A stretch of 42,087 bases of DNA from an uncultured Thiotrichales bacterium (GTDB lineage Bacteria > Pseudomonadota > Gammaproteobacteria > CAZUMV01): contig CALIRD010000046.1 of the NCBI GenBank assembly GCA_938042355.1, positions 1 through 42,087 on the forward strand. The letters run 5' to 3'. Numbering within the stretch: the first letter of the stretch is position 1; every line of letters begins with the position of its first letter. Below the pieces are notes generated by a model, which saw nothing but the letters and a program-made list of their open reading frames with translations, had not been told where the DNA came from and did not search any database. The translations under genes and the position numbers were made by a program. Below, piece after piece: positions 1-8,706 of the stretch.

Positions 1-875
1 GCCGGGTGACGTGGGTAGGGAGAGGCGCTGGCAGCGGCTTGTGGCACAGCTCCGGTACCGGCTTCATTTGAGTACAGGCCACGCTGTATTCCGTTTTTAA
101 TGGCCGCAGCAAAAGTACCTGCTGCAGCTTCATTGAGACCGAAAGCATAGGTAATAATGTTCGATAACATGGCGGGTACCTGAGCAATATTAACGATCGC
201 AATACCAACCACCACCAGTACATATGTGATACCCATAATGGGAACAATTATTCCGGAAAACCGTGCGATTGCTCTCAAGCCGCCCAGAATAATGACGCCA
301 GCCAGTATCGTGATCACTAGGCCCGAAGTAAGCGTCGGTATGCCATAGGCGTAATTCAAGGCATCGGTAATTGTATTCGCTTGTGTGGCTCCAAAAATGA
401 AGCCATAGCCGAATAACAGGCAGACAGAAAAGGCGATACCAAGCCAGCCCAGTCCCAGCCCTTGTTTAATGTAGTAGGCAGGGCCACCACGAAACTCACC
501 ATTACTATCACGAACCTTGTAAACCTGTCCGAGCAGGCTTTCGGCATAGCCGGTGGCCATCCCTAGAAAGGCAATGACCCACATCCAGAATATTGCGCCC
601 GGTCCACCGAGAGAGAGGGCTATGGCCACGCTGGCTAAATTACCGGTACCCACGCGGGCAGAAAGACTGGTACATAAAGCCTGAAAAGAACTGATGCCGG
701 ACTGATCTGACGAAGTGCTACCTTTAAGCAAGCTGAACATGTGTCCAAAATGACGGAGTTGAATACAGCCCAGGCGTATAGAAAACCATACACCAGCAAA
801 CAGCAGCATATAGATTAAGACCTGTCCTTTACCCCACAGAATGTCATTTATGCTGGCGACTAATGAATTAAACAT
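1..875 (-). CDS. Amino-acid carrier protein, AGCS (sodium:alanine symporter) family, C-terminus cut by window edge
   Basis: Reverse-strand translation from ATG at 875 is open to position 1 (MFNSLVASINDILWGKGQVLIYMLLFAGVWFSIRLGCIQLRHF...ARVGTGNLASVAIALSLGGPGAIFWMW...NGIQRGLYSNEAGTGAVPQAAA); typical AGCS motifs. Not in ORF track because it runs off the edge. Confidence 0.9.
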   Translation of the reverse strand, partial: MFNSLVASINDILWGKGQVLIYMLLFAGVWFSIRLGCIQLRHFGHMFSLLKGSTSSDQSGISSFQALCTSLSARVGTGNLASVAIALSLGGPGAIFWMWVIAFLGMATGYAESLLGQVYKVRDSNGEFRGGPAYYIKQGLGLGWLGIAFSVCLLFGYGFIFGATQANTITDALNYAYGIPTLTSGLVITILAGVIILGGLRAIARFSGIIVPIMGITYVLVVVGIAIVNIAQVPAMLSNIITYAFGLNEAAAGTFAAAIKNGIQRGLYSNEAGTGAVPQAAASASPYPRHP

Positions 876-899
876 GCTTGCCTGACTGCGGTAATGACT

Positions 900-1622
900 C
901 TAATAAGAGACCATGATTTCATTGCGTCTCATGAATGGTGGAGTCCACGGTGTATTGTAGCGGGCGAGCTCGGGTTTTCCAGTGGGTGTGATGTTTTTAC
1001 TTTCAAGCCACGAGAGTAATTCATTGGTTTTTCGAGCAACTTTATTTTCTCCGCTTAATCCGGAAAAAGAGATCACTGCATAATTTGATGCAGGAATCTC
1101 GCGAAGTGTAACGCTTTCACTGTTGGGAGTGGGTAAGGTATCCATAGTGTGATTGGCAGGCATGACAAAATGAACTCGCCATTGATCGTCTTGCTCTTCG
1201 ATTGTTACCGGCGCAGTCATTGCAATTTTTTCAGCTTGTTGTTCTATAGTGACAGGAGCAGTCATACTGATTTTTTGATTTGATCCGTTTTTAGAAGTGT
1301 TGTTACCAAATATGTAATTTGCTATCCGTTTAAATCCAGTTCTGGATGCATCATAAGCCGATCCTGAGACAAACGTTTCAGCAACAATTTTGGACTCATA
1401 GGCGCGTAATTCAAATTCATCAGAAGATTCAATAATAGTGTATTTAGGTTCTTCGATTGCCATTGCAGATCCTGCGCTGAATACGAGTAATAAAAGAATG
1501 CATGAGAGCGTGCTTCGGCTATCTCTGTAAAAATTTACATGCAAGGGTATGCAGAATTTTAACGAAGACATAAAATGAAGCCTATAGAAGGTATTGCCAT
1601 AATATCTAAACAAGCATAACAC
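900..1622 (-). CDS. SOUL family heme-binding protein with N-terminal signal sequence (real start probably internal)
   Basis: ORF 240 aa; YTIIESSDEFELRAYESKIVAETFVSG...KISMTAPVTIE...FVMPANHTMDTLPTPN is characteristic of SOUL/HEBP proteins. Confidence 0.85.
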   Translation of the reverse strand: MLCLFRYYGNTFYRLHFMSSLKFCIPLHVNFYRDSRSTLSCILLLLVFSAGSAMAIEEPKYTIIESSDEFELRAYESKIVAETFVSGSAYDASRTGFKRIANYIFGNNTSKNGSNQKISMTAPVTIEQQAEKIAMTAPVTIEEQDDQWRVHFVMPANHTMDTLPTPNSESVTLREIPASNYAVISFSGLSGENKVARKTNELLSWLESKNITPTGKPELARYNTPWTPPFMRRNEIMVSY

Positions 1623-1713
1623 GATGTCATTACTCTGTTTTATTTACTAAGTCATGAGATTGTAAAGGCTACCAATTTATTATCAGAGGGTTGAGCCCCA
1701 TGGGTATCATTAT

Positions 1714-2043
1714 ATGAAAAATTCAGTTTGTCTCATCTTTATGCTTGTGGTGACCACCTCCTGTGCCACTTTTGAGATAGAAGGCCCGGGTTCAATAAAG
1801 CCTGACTCCGTTACTGGAAGTGAAACCGTGCATGGTTCTTTATACGGGTTTCAATGGCAGCCTTTTGCGGTAGAAAAATGTGAGCAAGGGAACTTGTTCA
1901 GGGTAGAACATCACACCAATGTAGCGATGTTGTTAGCGTCAGTGGTGACTTTGGGTTTGTATGTACCTCAAACGGTTGAATGGTGGTGTGACACACCAGT
2001 TTCTGATGAAGTCGAGGAAGAATGGGTTCCGGGGGAAGAATAA
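1714..2043 (+). CDS. Small lipoprotein
   Basis: 109 aa ORF with hydrophobic leader and lipobox (VVTTSC); ends 4 nt before the next gene start. Confidence 0.7.
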   Translation: MKNSVCLIFMLVVTTSCATFEIEGPGSIKPDSVTGSETVHGSLYGFQWQPFAVEKCEQGNLFRVEHHTNVAMLLASVVTLGLYVPQTVEWWCDTPVSDEVEEEWVPGEE

Positions 2044-2047
2044 AACA

Positions 2048-2998
2048 ATGTCTGGTAACAAGAATGTGGTTATAGGTCTGGATGGAACCTGGAACGAGCC
2101 GGAGCGGCAGCCCAATGGAGAGGTGACGGGTACCAATGTTGTTAAGTTCTTGTCTGCATTGATGACTCGCAATCAGGAGCAGCATTACGAAAGTGGTGCT
2201 GGTACCAGGGCATGGGAAGCATTGCCGGGAGGGATCTATGGCTATGGGTTGGATAAAAGAATTCTAGGTGCTTACCGCTTTTTACGACGCATTTATAATG
2301 TTCCTGAGAACGAGCGAAGAAAACTGAAATTATTTATTGTGGGTTTCAGTCGCGGTGCCTATGCGGCACGAAGATTATGCGGATTGATTGCACATAGCGG
2401 CATACCACTTAAAGCAGCAGATGTTGAGCGTGGATGGCAAATGTATCTCAACCGAGATGAACAGAGTGCCAAAGCGCTTAAACAAGCAGGGCGCTTCATT
2501 GATATTGAGATCGAGTTAGTGATCGTTTGGGATACGGTTAAAGCAACCAATGACCCTGATTACAATGATAATCTGTTGAGCACGAATGTTGTGGCGGGTT
2601 ATCACGCGATGGCGGTTGATGAGGTCCGGCGCTTTTTTCCAATTTTACGCTGGAAAAAAGACCCTCGAGTGAATGAAGTCTGGTTTGCTGGATCACACTC
2701 TGATGTAGGTGGTGGGTGCTGTGAGCAAAACCTGTCAGACGTTGCTTTAATGTGGGCAATACATTGTGCCTCCAAACACGGGTTAAAGTTTAAGAAGAGT
2801 TATATCGATCGTTACATATCACCGGAATTACCCGGACACGTACATGATTGTTTTACTGGTATTTGGAAGCCATATGGCAAATCGGTGCGTAAGATAAGCG
2901 ACCAATGTGCGGTGCATGAGTCAGTGAGTCAGCAACTACAATCTGATGCAGATTATTTGCCAGGTAATTTGCCTGTGCACCCACATTTTGTAGCTTAG
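2048..2998 (+). CDS. DUF2235 alpha/beta-hydrolase-like protein
   Basis: Internal ATG at 2048 in the 1961..2998 ORF gives MSGNKNVVIGLDGTWNEPE...GTNVVKFLSAL...YESGAGTRA...FIVGFSRGAYAARRLCGLI; GFSRGA nucleophile elbow typical of DUF2235. Confidence 0.85.
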   Translation: MSGNKNVVIGLDGTWNEPERQPNGEVTGTNVVKFLSALMTRNQEQHYESGAGTRAWEALPGGIYGYGLDKRILGAYRFLRRIYNVPENERRKLKLFIVGFSRGAYAARRLCGLIAHSGIPLKAADVERGWQMYLNRDEQSAKALKQAGRFIDIEIELVIVWDTVKATNDPDYNDNLLSTNVVAGYHAMAVDEVRRFFPILRWKKDPRVNEVWFAGSHSDVGGGCCEQNLSDVALMWAIHCASKHGLKFKKSYIDRYISPELPGHVHDCFTGIWKPYGKSVRKISDQCAVHESVSQQLQSDADYLPGNLPVHPHFVA

Positions 2999-3272
2999 TC
3001 GAAAGTTTGTTTGTATCTGTTATCACATCACCGGGTCATAGTTTCTTGTTGCTCCATAAGTCGAAATGTAAATGACATACTTGATCTTTTGTTGTCGTTT
3101 TAGTCGTGGCACTGGATCACTTATCCTCGTTTTTTAACACCGTTCAATCTGATTTTAGTTACGCTGGTCATTTATTAACTAATTCCCCACCCCTCAAAAG
3201 TTAAAGTTCACACTTCGTAACAATTGCACGCTCTTTAGGCTGGTTAGAATTATCGAACCGCATTTTGTCAGA

Positions 3273-5531
3273 TTGGAAATATTGAGGCTTTTTAAAGTCG
3301 GGCTTAGTCTCGGGTTTCTGATTATTTTTCCAGTTAACGCCATGGCGGCAAACTTTATTACTACCTGGAAAACTGATAATCCTGGAGATTCAGCCAATGA
3401 CCAAATAACTATTCCGACTAATGGTGGTGGCTATAATTATGATATTGACTGGGGGGATGGTAACTCTGATCTTGGTGTCAGCGGATCGATTACACACACC
3501 TATGCTGTACCCGGTACATACACAGTAGAAATTCGTGGTGATTTCCCGCAATTTTATTTTAATAATCTTGGCGATGCTCAAAAACTGTCATCTATTGAGC
3601 AGTGGGGCGATATTGAATGGCGTGCCATGAACCGAGCATTCTATGGCGCCACAAACATGGTGATTAACGCCATTGATGCACCTGATTTATCCAGTGTAAC
3701 CAACATGAACCTGATGTTTCAGAACACAACCTTTAATGACCCAATCGGGCATTGGGATGTGAGCAATGTAGAGACGATGAGTAGCTTGTTTGCAGATTCA
3801 GTAAACTTTAATCAGGACCTGAGTTTGTGGGATACCGGAAATGTGACTACCATGAGTTCAATGTTTTTACGGGCCACGTCGTTCAATGGAAATATTACGA
3901 CCTGGGATACAAGCAATGTAATAACAATGGTTAACATGTTTCATACAGCGAGTGCTTTTAATCAGGATGTTTCCTTTAAGCCTGGAACGGGGGCGTGGGA
4001 CACATCAAATGTAGGATCGTTGAGAAATACTTTCTTGCGCGCTACAAGCTTCAATCAAAATATCAATAATTGGGATGTTTCCATGGTTGCAGATATGCAA
4101 TCCACTTTCCAGGAAGCGAGTAGTTTTAATCAGGATTTGAATGACTGGGACACCTCAAACGTAACCACTATGTACAACATGTTTTTTCGGGCAAGTGTTT
4201 TTGATGGTGATATTTCTGATTGGGATACCTCCAATGTACTTACCATGCGTTACATGTTTTCGGAAGCATTTGCTTTCAATCAGGATATTTCATACAAGCC
4301 AGGAAGCGGTGCGTGGGATACAGGGATGGTCACAGATATGCGAAACATGTTCGATGAGGCAACGGCTTTTAATCAACCTGTAGGGAATTGGGATACAAGT
4401 CAAGTTCAAGATATGCGACATATGTTTCGTGATGCGATTATATTTAATCAGGTTCTAACTGACTGGGATACAGCTAAAGTCACACGCATGGAGCAAATGT
4501 TTTATCGCGCTTCAGCCTTTGATAGTGATATAGGTGATTGGGATACTGGTATGGTTGAGAATATGAGCAATATGTTTCGACTCACGCCGTTTAATCAGGA
4601 TATCAGTGGCTGGGATACTGCTATGGTGGAGACGATGGTCAATATGTTCAGGGATGCACCAGATTTTGATCAGGACCTGGGGAGCTGGGATGTAACGGCA
4701 TTAAATAACGCTACCAATATGTTCTTGAGAGCCACATTGTCCACGAGTAATTACGATAGCTTGTTGATTGGATGGAACAATCAGGTATTGCTCAACAGCG
4801 TTCGTTTTCATGGTGGTTTTAGTACTTACTGTCTCGGTGAAGCCGCCAGAGATAATATGATAAATATAGATGGATGGACTATTAATGATGCAGGATTGGA
4901 ATGCCCGAATGAACCACCTACTGACATCCAGATCGATACGGCCAATGTTGATTCCATAGACGAGAATTCAGTGACCGGATCAACAATCGGAACATTAACC
5001 ACTACCGATCCTGACGTTGGTGATGGCCATACTTATTCTATAGGTTGTGATACAGCCGGAGCGGATGATGCCTTATTTCAAATCAGTGGGACAAATCTGC
5101 AAACCAATAGCGTTTTCGACTTTGAAAACCCGACAGATGCCAACACAGACAGAGTTTATGAGGTTTGTATAAGATCAACAGATGATGGGGATCCAGCACA
5201 AAGTTATGACGAAATAATAACAATTACAATCAATAATCAACAACCTAATCTGCTGATAGACAAGCAAGCCAGTGAAGGTGAGCCAATAGTAGGTCAGACG
5301 ATTACATTTACCATCTCTGTTTCGAATCTTGGGCCGGACACAGCTACAGATGTTTCAATCTTAGATGTTGTGCCAGGTGGATTCACCTATGTATTGGGCT
5401 CTATTAATGGTGGTGATAGTAATAACGATAGTAGACCGGCTGGAACGGGCCTGAACTGGGTGATTAATTCGTTATCTCTATCGGACTCAAGCATAGATTT
5501 GACCTTTGATGCTGTCGTTAATCCTCCCTGA
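3273..5531 (+). CDS. BspA-like/DUF285 repeat surface protein with cadherin-like segment and truncated C-terminal DUF11 domain
   Basis: 752 aa, TTG start; about 13 tandem units of FNQDxxxWDTSNVxxMxxMFxxAxx; C-terminal LLIDKQASEGEPIVGQTITFTISVSNLGPDTATDVSILDVVPGGF resembles DUF11. Confidence 0.8.
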   Translation: MEILRLFKVGLSLGFLIIFPVNAMAANFITTWKTDNPGDSANDQITIPTNGGGYNYDIDWGDGNSDLGVSGSITHTYAVPGTYTVEIRGDFPQFYFNNLGDAQKLSSIEQWGDIEWRAMNRAFYGATNMVINAIDAPDLSSVTNMNLMFQNTTFNDPIGHWDVSNVETMSSLFADSVNFNQDLSLWDTGNVTTMSSMFLRATSFNGNITTWDTSNVITMVNMFHTASAFNQDVSFKPGTGAWDTSNVGSLRNTFLRATSFNQNINNWDVSMVADMQSTFQEASSFNQDLNDWDTSNVTTMYNMFFRASVFDGDISDWDTSNVLTMRYMFSEAFAFNQDISYKPGSGAWDTGMVTDMRNMFDEATAFNQPVGNWDTSQVQDMRHMFRDAIIFNQVLTDWDTAKVTRMEQMFYRASAFDSDIGDWDTGMVENMSNMFRLTPFNQDISGWDTAMVETMVNMFRDAPDFDQDLGSWDVTALNNATNMFLRATLSTSNYDSLLIGWNNQVLLNSVRFHGGFSTYCLGEAARDNMINIDGWTINDAGLECPNEPPTDIQIDTANVDSIDENSVTGSTIGTLTTTDPDVGDGHTYSIGCDTAGADDALFQISGTNLQTNSVFDFENPTDANTDRVYEVCIRSTDDGDPAQSYDEIITITINNQQPNLLIDKQASEGEPIVGQTITFTISVSNLGPDTATDVSILDVVPGGFTYVLGSINGGDSNNDSRPAGTGLNWVINSLSLSDSSIDLTFDAVVNPP
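3733..4737 (+). repeat. In-gene tandem repeat of about 75 bp (25 aa) DUF285 units, about 13 copies
   Basis: Repeated protein unit FNxxxxxWDTxxVxxMxxMFxxAxx visible in the translation; two units carry an insertion (KPGTGA/KPGSGA). Confidence 0.8.
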
Positions 5532-5561
5532 AATTAAGCCGTCTATCGAGTCATCGCGCAG

Positions 5562-6404
5562 CTACTTGGCCCAACCCTCTACAGCTTCTCCTTTTTGTAA
5601 AGAGCGAATCTCCTCAAGATCTTTTGGGGGGTCTAGCCACATCGGCTTGTCGGCCTTGGCCCATTCAAGCAATCGTTCAGGAAATTCGTCATGATTTTCA
5701 ACACGCCAACTCATGAGATGATAGATTGCTTTTCCTTGGCCGGCCCATTTTGGTCTTGCACCATAGCGCTGCCATGTTAATTGATAAGGGCGATCGACTT
5801 TTTCAGGGTTCTGAAAAAAGAAATCATAGTTTTCCCACGCTTCATATTGTTTGCCATTGGGTAAAGGGAAATCCAGAAATACAGCGGCATTGACAAACAA
5901 GGTATCAGTTCCCAACATGCGCGTAGTCATCCCGTTTTGTGCTTTGATATTTTGCACGTTAGGTTCAACGCCTTGCTCGACGTCTCCATAGATAACCCCG
6001 TCTTTAATGCGATAGGTAATTAGTTGATACGGGTAGGCTATCGGTTCTACTTTTTTACCATTATATTCTGTTAATACTTCTCCGGTGTCGGCGTCAGTAT
6101 AGGTATAGGTCTTACGAGTCAGGTGTATAACTGGCTCACTGGAATTTTCCGGCCATATAACAGTGGAACTATCAAACCCAATCATGCCAAATAGCTTTTC
6201 GCCAGACGGGTAGGCATATATTCCACCTTCCGAGACCCAGTGAACAGGTTCGCCAGTGCCCGCACGTGCATCAACCCACTGTTTGAGAATGGTTTGATTG
6301 GTGTTTAGCTCGCTATCTTTGTATGAGTTTGTCTGACAAGCGCTAAGTAAAATCAGAGTACAGCTGAATAATAGTTTGATGAGAGTCGTAAAAGAAAGAT
6401 TCAT
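5562..6404 (-). CDS. DUF1838-like lipoprotein
   Basis: 280 aa; signal/lipobox (LILLSAC); GEPVHWVSEGGIYAYPSGEKLFGMIGFD...and Trp/Tyr-rich C-terminus resemble DUF1838. Confidence 0.6.
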   Translation of the reverse strand: MNLSFTTLIKLLFSCTLILLSACQTNSYKDSELNTNQTILKQWVDARAGTGEPVHWVSEGGIYAYPSGEKLFGMIGFDSSTVIWPENSSEPVIHLTRKTYTYTDADTGEVLTEYNGKKVEPIAYPYQLITYRIKDGVIYGDVEQGVEPNVQNIKAQNGMTTRMLGTDTLFVNAAVFLDFPLPNGKQYEAWENYDFFFQNPEKVDRPYQLTWQRYGARPKWAGQGKAIYHLMSWRVENHDEFPERLLEWAKADKPMWLDPPKDLEEIRSLQKGEAVEGWAK

Positions 6405-6659
6405 TGATGATTGCCCTGATGTAATTGTTAATTCAAATGAGAGTCTACTCGAACATTTTCTAATAATAAGTACGTTATTTTCATAAGTAAAATATGTTCG
6501 CTACCAGTCCGGTTACTATTTAGCGCAAAACCATAAATAGCTTCGTATAGTCAGAGCTATGCTTAACCAAAGCAATGTAATCCTTTACCAACGTGATAAT
6601 TCTCAGGTCTGGCGGCTGGTTGGCGGTATAATGTCGTCACGAAAAGTTCAAGATCTGAC

Positions 6660-6694
6660 GTAACCTGTTCAATCCAGATTATTGAGCAGGTTAC
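6660..6694 (+). promoter_or_regulatory. Inverted repeat/hairpin (14-bp arms, 13/14 match, 7-nt loop) ending 4 nt before the XRE gene start
   Basis: GTAACCTGTTCAAT-CCAGATT-ATTGAGCAGGTTAC read directly; followed by TTTTATGG. Confidence 0.75.
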
Positions 6695-6698
6695 TTTT

Positions 6699-7352
6699 AT
6701 GGAAATGGAAATAAATTCAAGTCTGATAAAAAAACTTCGCGCGAAACACCTGTTGTCTCAAGAGGAATTAGCGACAGCTTGTGGGGTTAGTTTACGCACA
6801 GTTCAGCGCCTTGAGGGTGAAGGCAAGGCTTCCGCAGAAACCTTGAAATCGGTGGCATCTGTATTTGAAGTGAGCCATGAATATCTACTCGAAAACGATG
6901 ATATACATGCGAACTATTACAATCTCCAGTTTGGCACGGTCATTGTAGTAAGTGCAGTTGCTATGTTGTCAATCCTGTCTCTCCTGATTCTGTTGAATGT
7001 TATTGACCTCGCTGTTTTTATACCCACTGCAGTGATTCTCTCGCTAAGTTGTTGCCTTTTTTCATTAATGACAACCCGGGTTACGGAAGAAAAAGTGTAT
7101 TGGTCATTTGCTCTGGGGTTTTGGAAAAAATCGTTAGGATTGGAAAAAATAAAACGTGTCAGGCCAATAAGGAATAAATACTGGTGGGGGCTTGGTATCA
7201 GGCTAATACCTGATGGATGGCTTTATTGTGTATCGGGTTTGGACGCTGTTGAGCTAAAACTTGAGGATGGAAAAGTAATTCGAATCGGCACCGATGAGCC
7301 CGACGAATTGTTTCAAGCGTTAGAGTCAGCTATCCTGAAATTGAAAATATAA
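6699..7352 (+). CDS. Membrane-associated XRE-family HTH regulator with C-terminal PH-like domain
   Basis: 217 aa; N-terminal HTH (LIKKLRAKHLLSQEELATACGVSLRTVQRLEGEGKASAETLKSVASVF), two hydrophobic helices, then WSFALGFWKKSLGLEKIKRVRP...GLGIRLIPDGWLYCVSGLDAVELKLEDGKVIRIGTDEPDEL. Confidence 0.8.
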   Translation: MEMEINSSLIKKLRAKHLLSQEELATACGVSLRTVQRLEGEGKASAETLKSVASVFEVSHEYLLENDDIHANYYNLQFGTVIVVSAVAMLSILSLLILLNVIDLAVFIPTAVILSLSCCLFSLMTTRVTEEKVYWSFALGFWKKSLGLEKIKRVRPIRNKYWWGLGIRLIPDGWLYCVSGLDAVELKLEDGKVIRIGTDEPDELFQALESAILKLKI

Positions 7353-7396
7353 GATCCAGTGATCGCGTAACGGTTAATGAAGATTTGGGAGCTGAA

Positions 7397-7807
7397 ATGA
7401 CTACAAAACATCAGGGTAGTTGTCTGTGCGGAGAGGTCAGTTTTGAAATTCAGGGTGAAGCCATCCGTTTTAGACATTGTCATTGTAAACGTTGTCGGAA
7501 ATCAACAGGCACGGGTCACGCCAGTAATCTGTTGATCAAGTCTGAAGGTATCACCTGGATTAAAGGGGTAGATAATCAAGGTGCCTATACTGTCCCTGAG
7601 TCCAAACATTTTACGCGCCACTTTTGCACTACTTGCGGCAGCCCGTTACCGTCAGAAATAGAATCAATGGGTGCAGTTCTAATACCGGCTGGTTTGCTTG
7701 ATACAGAACCTGTGATGCAACCTCAGTCCAGAATTTTCCAGAACTCACGTGCAAGCTGGTCATGCTATGGCGATGGTTTACCCTGTTTTGATGAGTACCC
7801 TGATTGA
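7397..7807 (+). CDS. GFA family protein (glutathione-dependent formaldehyde-activating-like)
   Basis: MTTKHQGSCLCGEVSFEIQGEAIRFRHCHCKRCRKSTGTGHASN...FCTTCGSPLP cysteine pattern. Confidence 0.85.
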   Translation: MTTKHQGSCLCGEVSFEIQGEAIRFRHCHCKRCRKSTGTGHASNLLIKSEGITWIKGVDNQGAYTVPESKHFTRHFCTTCGSPLPSEIESMGAVLIPAGLLDTEPVMQPQSRIFQNSRASWSCYGDGLPCFDEYPD

Positions 7808-7976
7808 TCCCTTAATGCCACTCTCGAAGGGATGAAGTAGTGCAAGTCTGGATTTTAGACGCCTTCAAATTTTATTTGTCGGGGTCGTCTTGACTCATTG
7901 GTTGTAGAGATACTTTTAGTCATCTCACACTGTCGTTCATCATTTAGTCAGGTCATATCTGGCCAGGCACATGAGA

Positions 7977-8519
7977 TTAATGGCTAGAGGCGGAAGCTTT
8001 AATTTGAACAGCACCGTGTAGCGTTTTTGCTGAAAGCACTTTATTTATAATGATTTCCCCTTTAGCGTGGCCATCAGGATGTATTCGGTCTTCTGGCCTG
8101 AAAACTTTCAGCTCACCAGTGTAATTTGCCATGTAAAAGGGTTTATTGAGCTTTTTAGCTTGTTTTATATCAACTTTTGAAAAATACCTGCGACTTGCAC
8201 CAAAGCCGGCATGAGTATGCCAAAGTGCAACTAATTGCATAGATTTAGGAAATCGAATTTTGGCAGAAACGTTGTGCTCTCCTCGTTTTCCTGCGCTGAC
8301 TGAATAATAATATTGGTTTTGGTGCCTCAATATACCGCCGATGTACTCCCTTTCCTCTAATATCGATCTAGGATTGAATTTATTAACAGCTGCAACTACT
8401 GCGGCTAACTCGCTGTCATAACTAGATGAAGACAATTCTGACGTTTTAGCCTGTAAATCGGTGCTGAATAGTTGTACCAGCATAAAAAGGAAGATCAGCT
8501 TAGTCTTCAAGTTACCCAT
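7977..8519 (-). CDS. Secreted DUF4329-like protein
   Basis: 180 aa with signal peptide; AAVVAAVNKFNPRSILEEREYIGGILR...ALWHTHAGFG...FSKVDIKQAKKLNKPFYMAN. Confidence 0.6.
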   Translation of the reverse strand: MGNLKTKLIFLFMLVQLFSTDLQAKTSELSSSSYDSELAAVVAAVNKFNPRSILEEREYIGGILRHQNQYYYSVSAGKRGEHNVSAKIRFPKSMQLVALWHTHAGFGASRRYFSKVDIKQAKKLNKPFYMANYTGELKVFRPEDRIHPDGHAKGEIIINKVLSAKTLHGAVQIKASASSH

Positions 8520-8706
8520 GGATATGACCTCGGTTTTAAACTAAAAGTCAGAATGAGCGTCCAGCTGTTTAAAAGCCTGAGGATAAGATTTAAAACAGTC
8601 TCTATTAAGAGATGGTTTGCTGAGAAATTCTTCGGGAAATCTTCGGGTCAGTAATTACCGCAGTATAATCATGGGGTTATGAGATCAATTTTGTGAGAAG
8701 TAATTG

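Noticed and set aside
356-547. 63-aa minus ORF within the AGCS symporter gene
   Set aside because: Wrong frame relative to the clear symporter reading frame (1-875).
3733-4737. Possible CRISPR-like periodicity (about 75 bp) in the 3.7-4.7 kb region
   Set aside because: Repeats are in-frame coding units of a DUF285 protein with diverged nucleotide sequence, not identical repeats with unique spacers.
7807-7833. ATCCCTT-N13-AAGGGAT inverted repeat after the GFA gene
   Set aside because: Only 7-bp stem, large loop and no following T-run; not convincing as a terminator.
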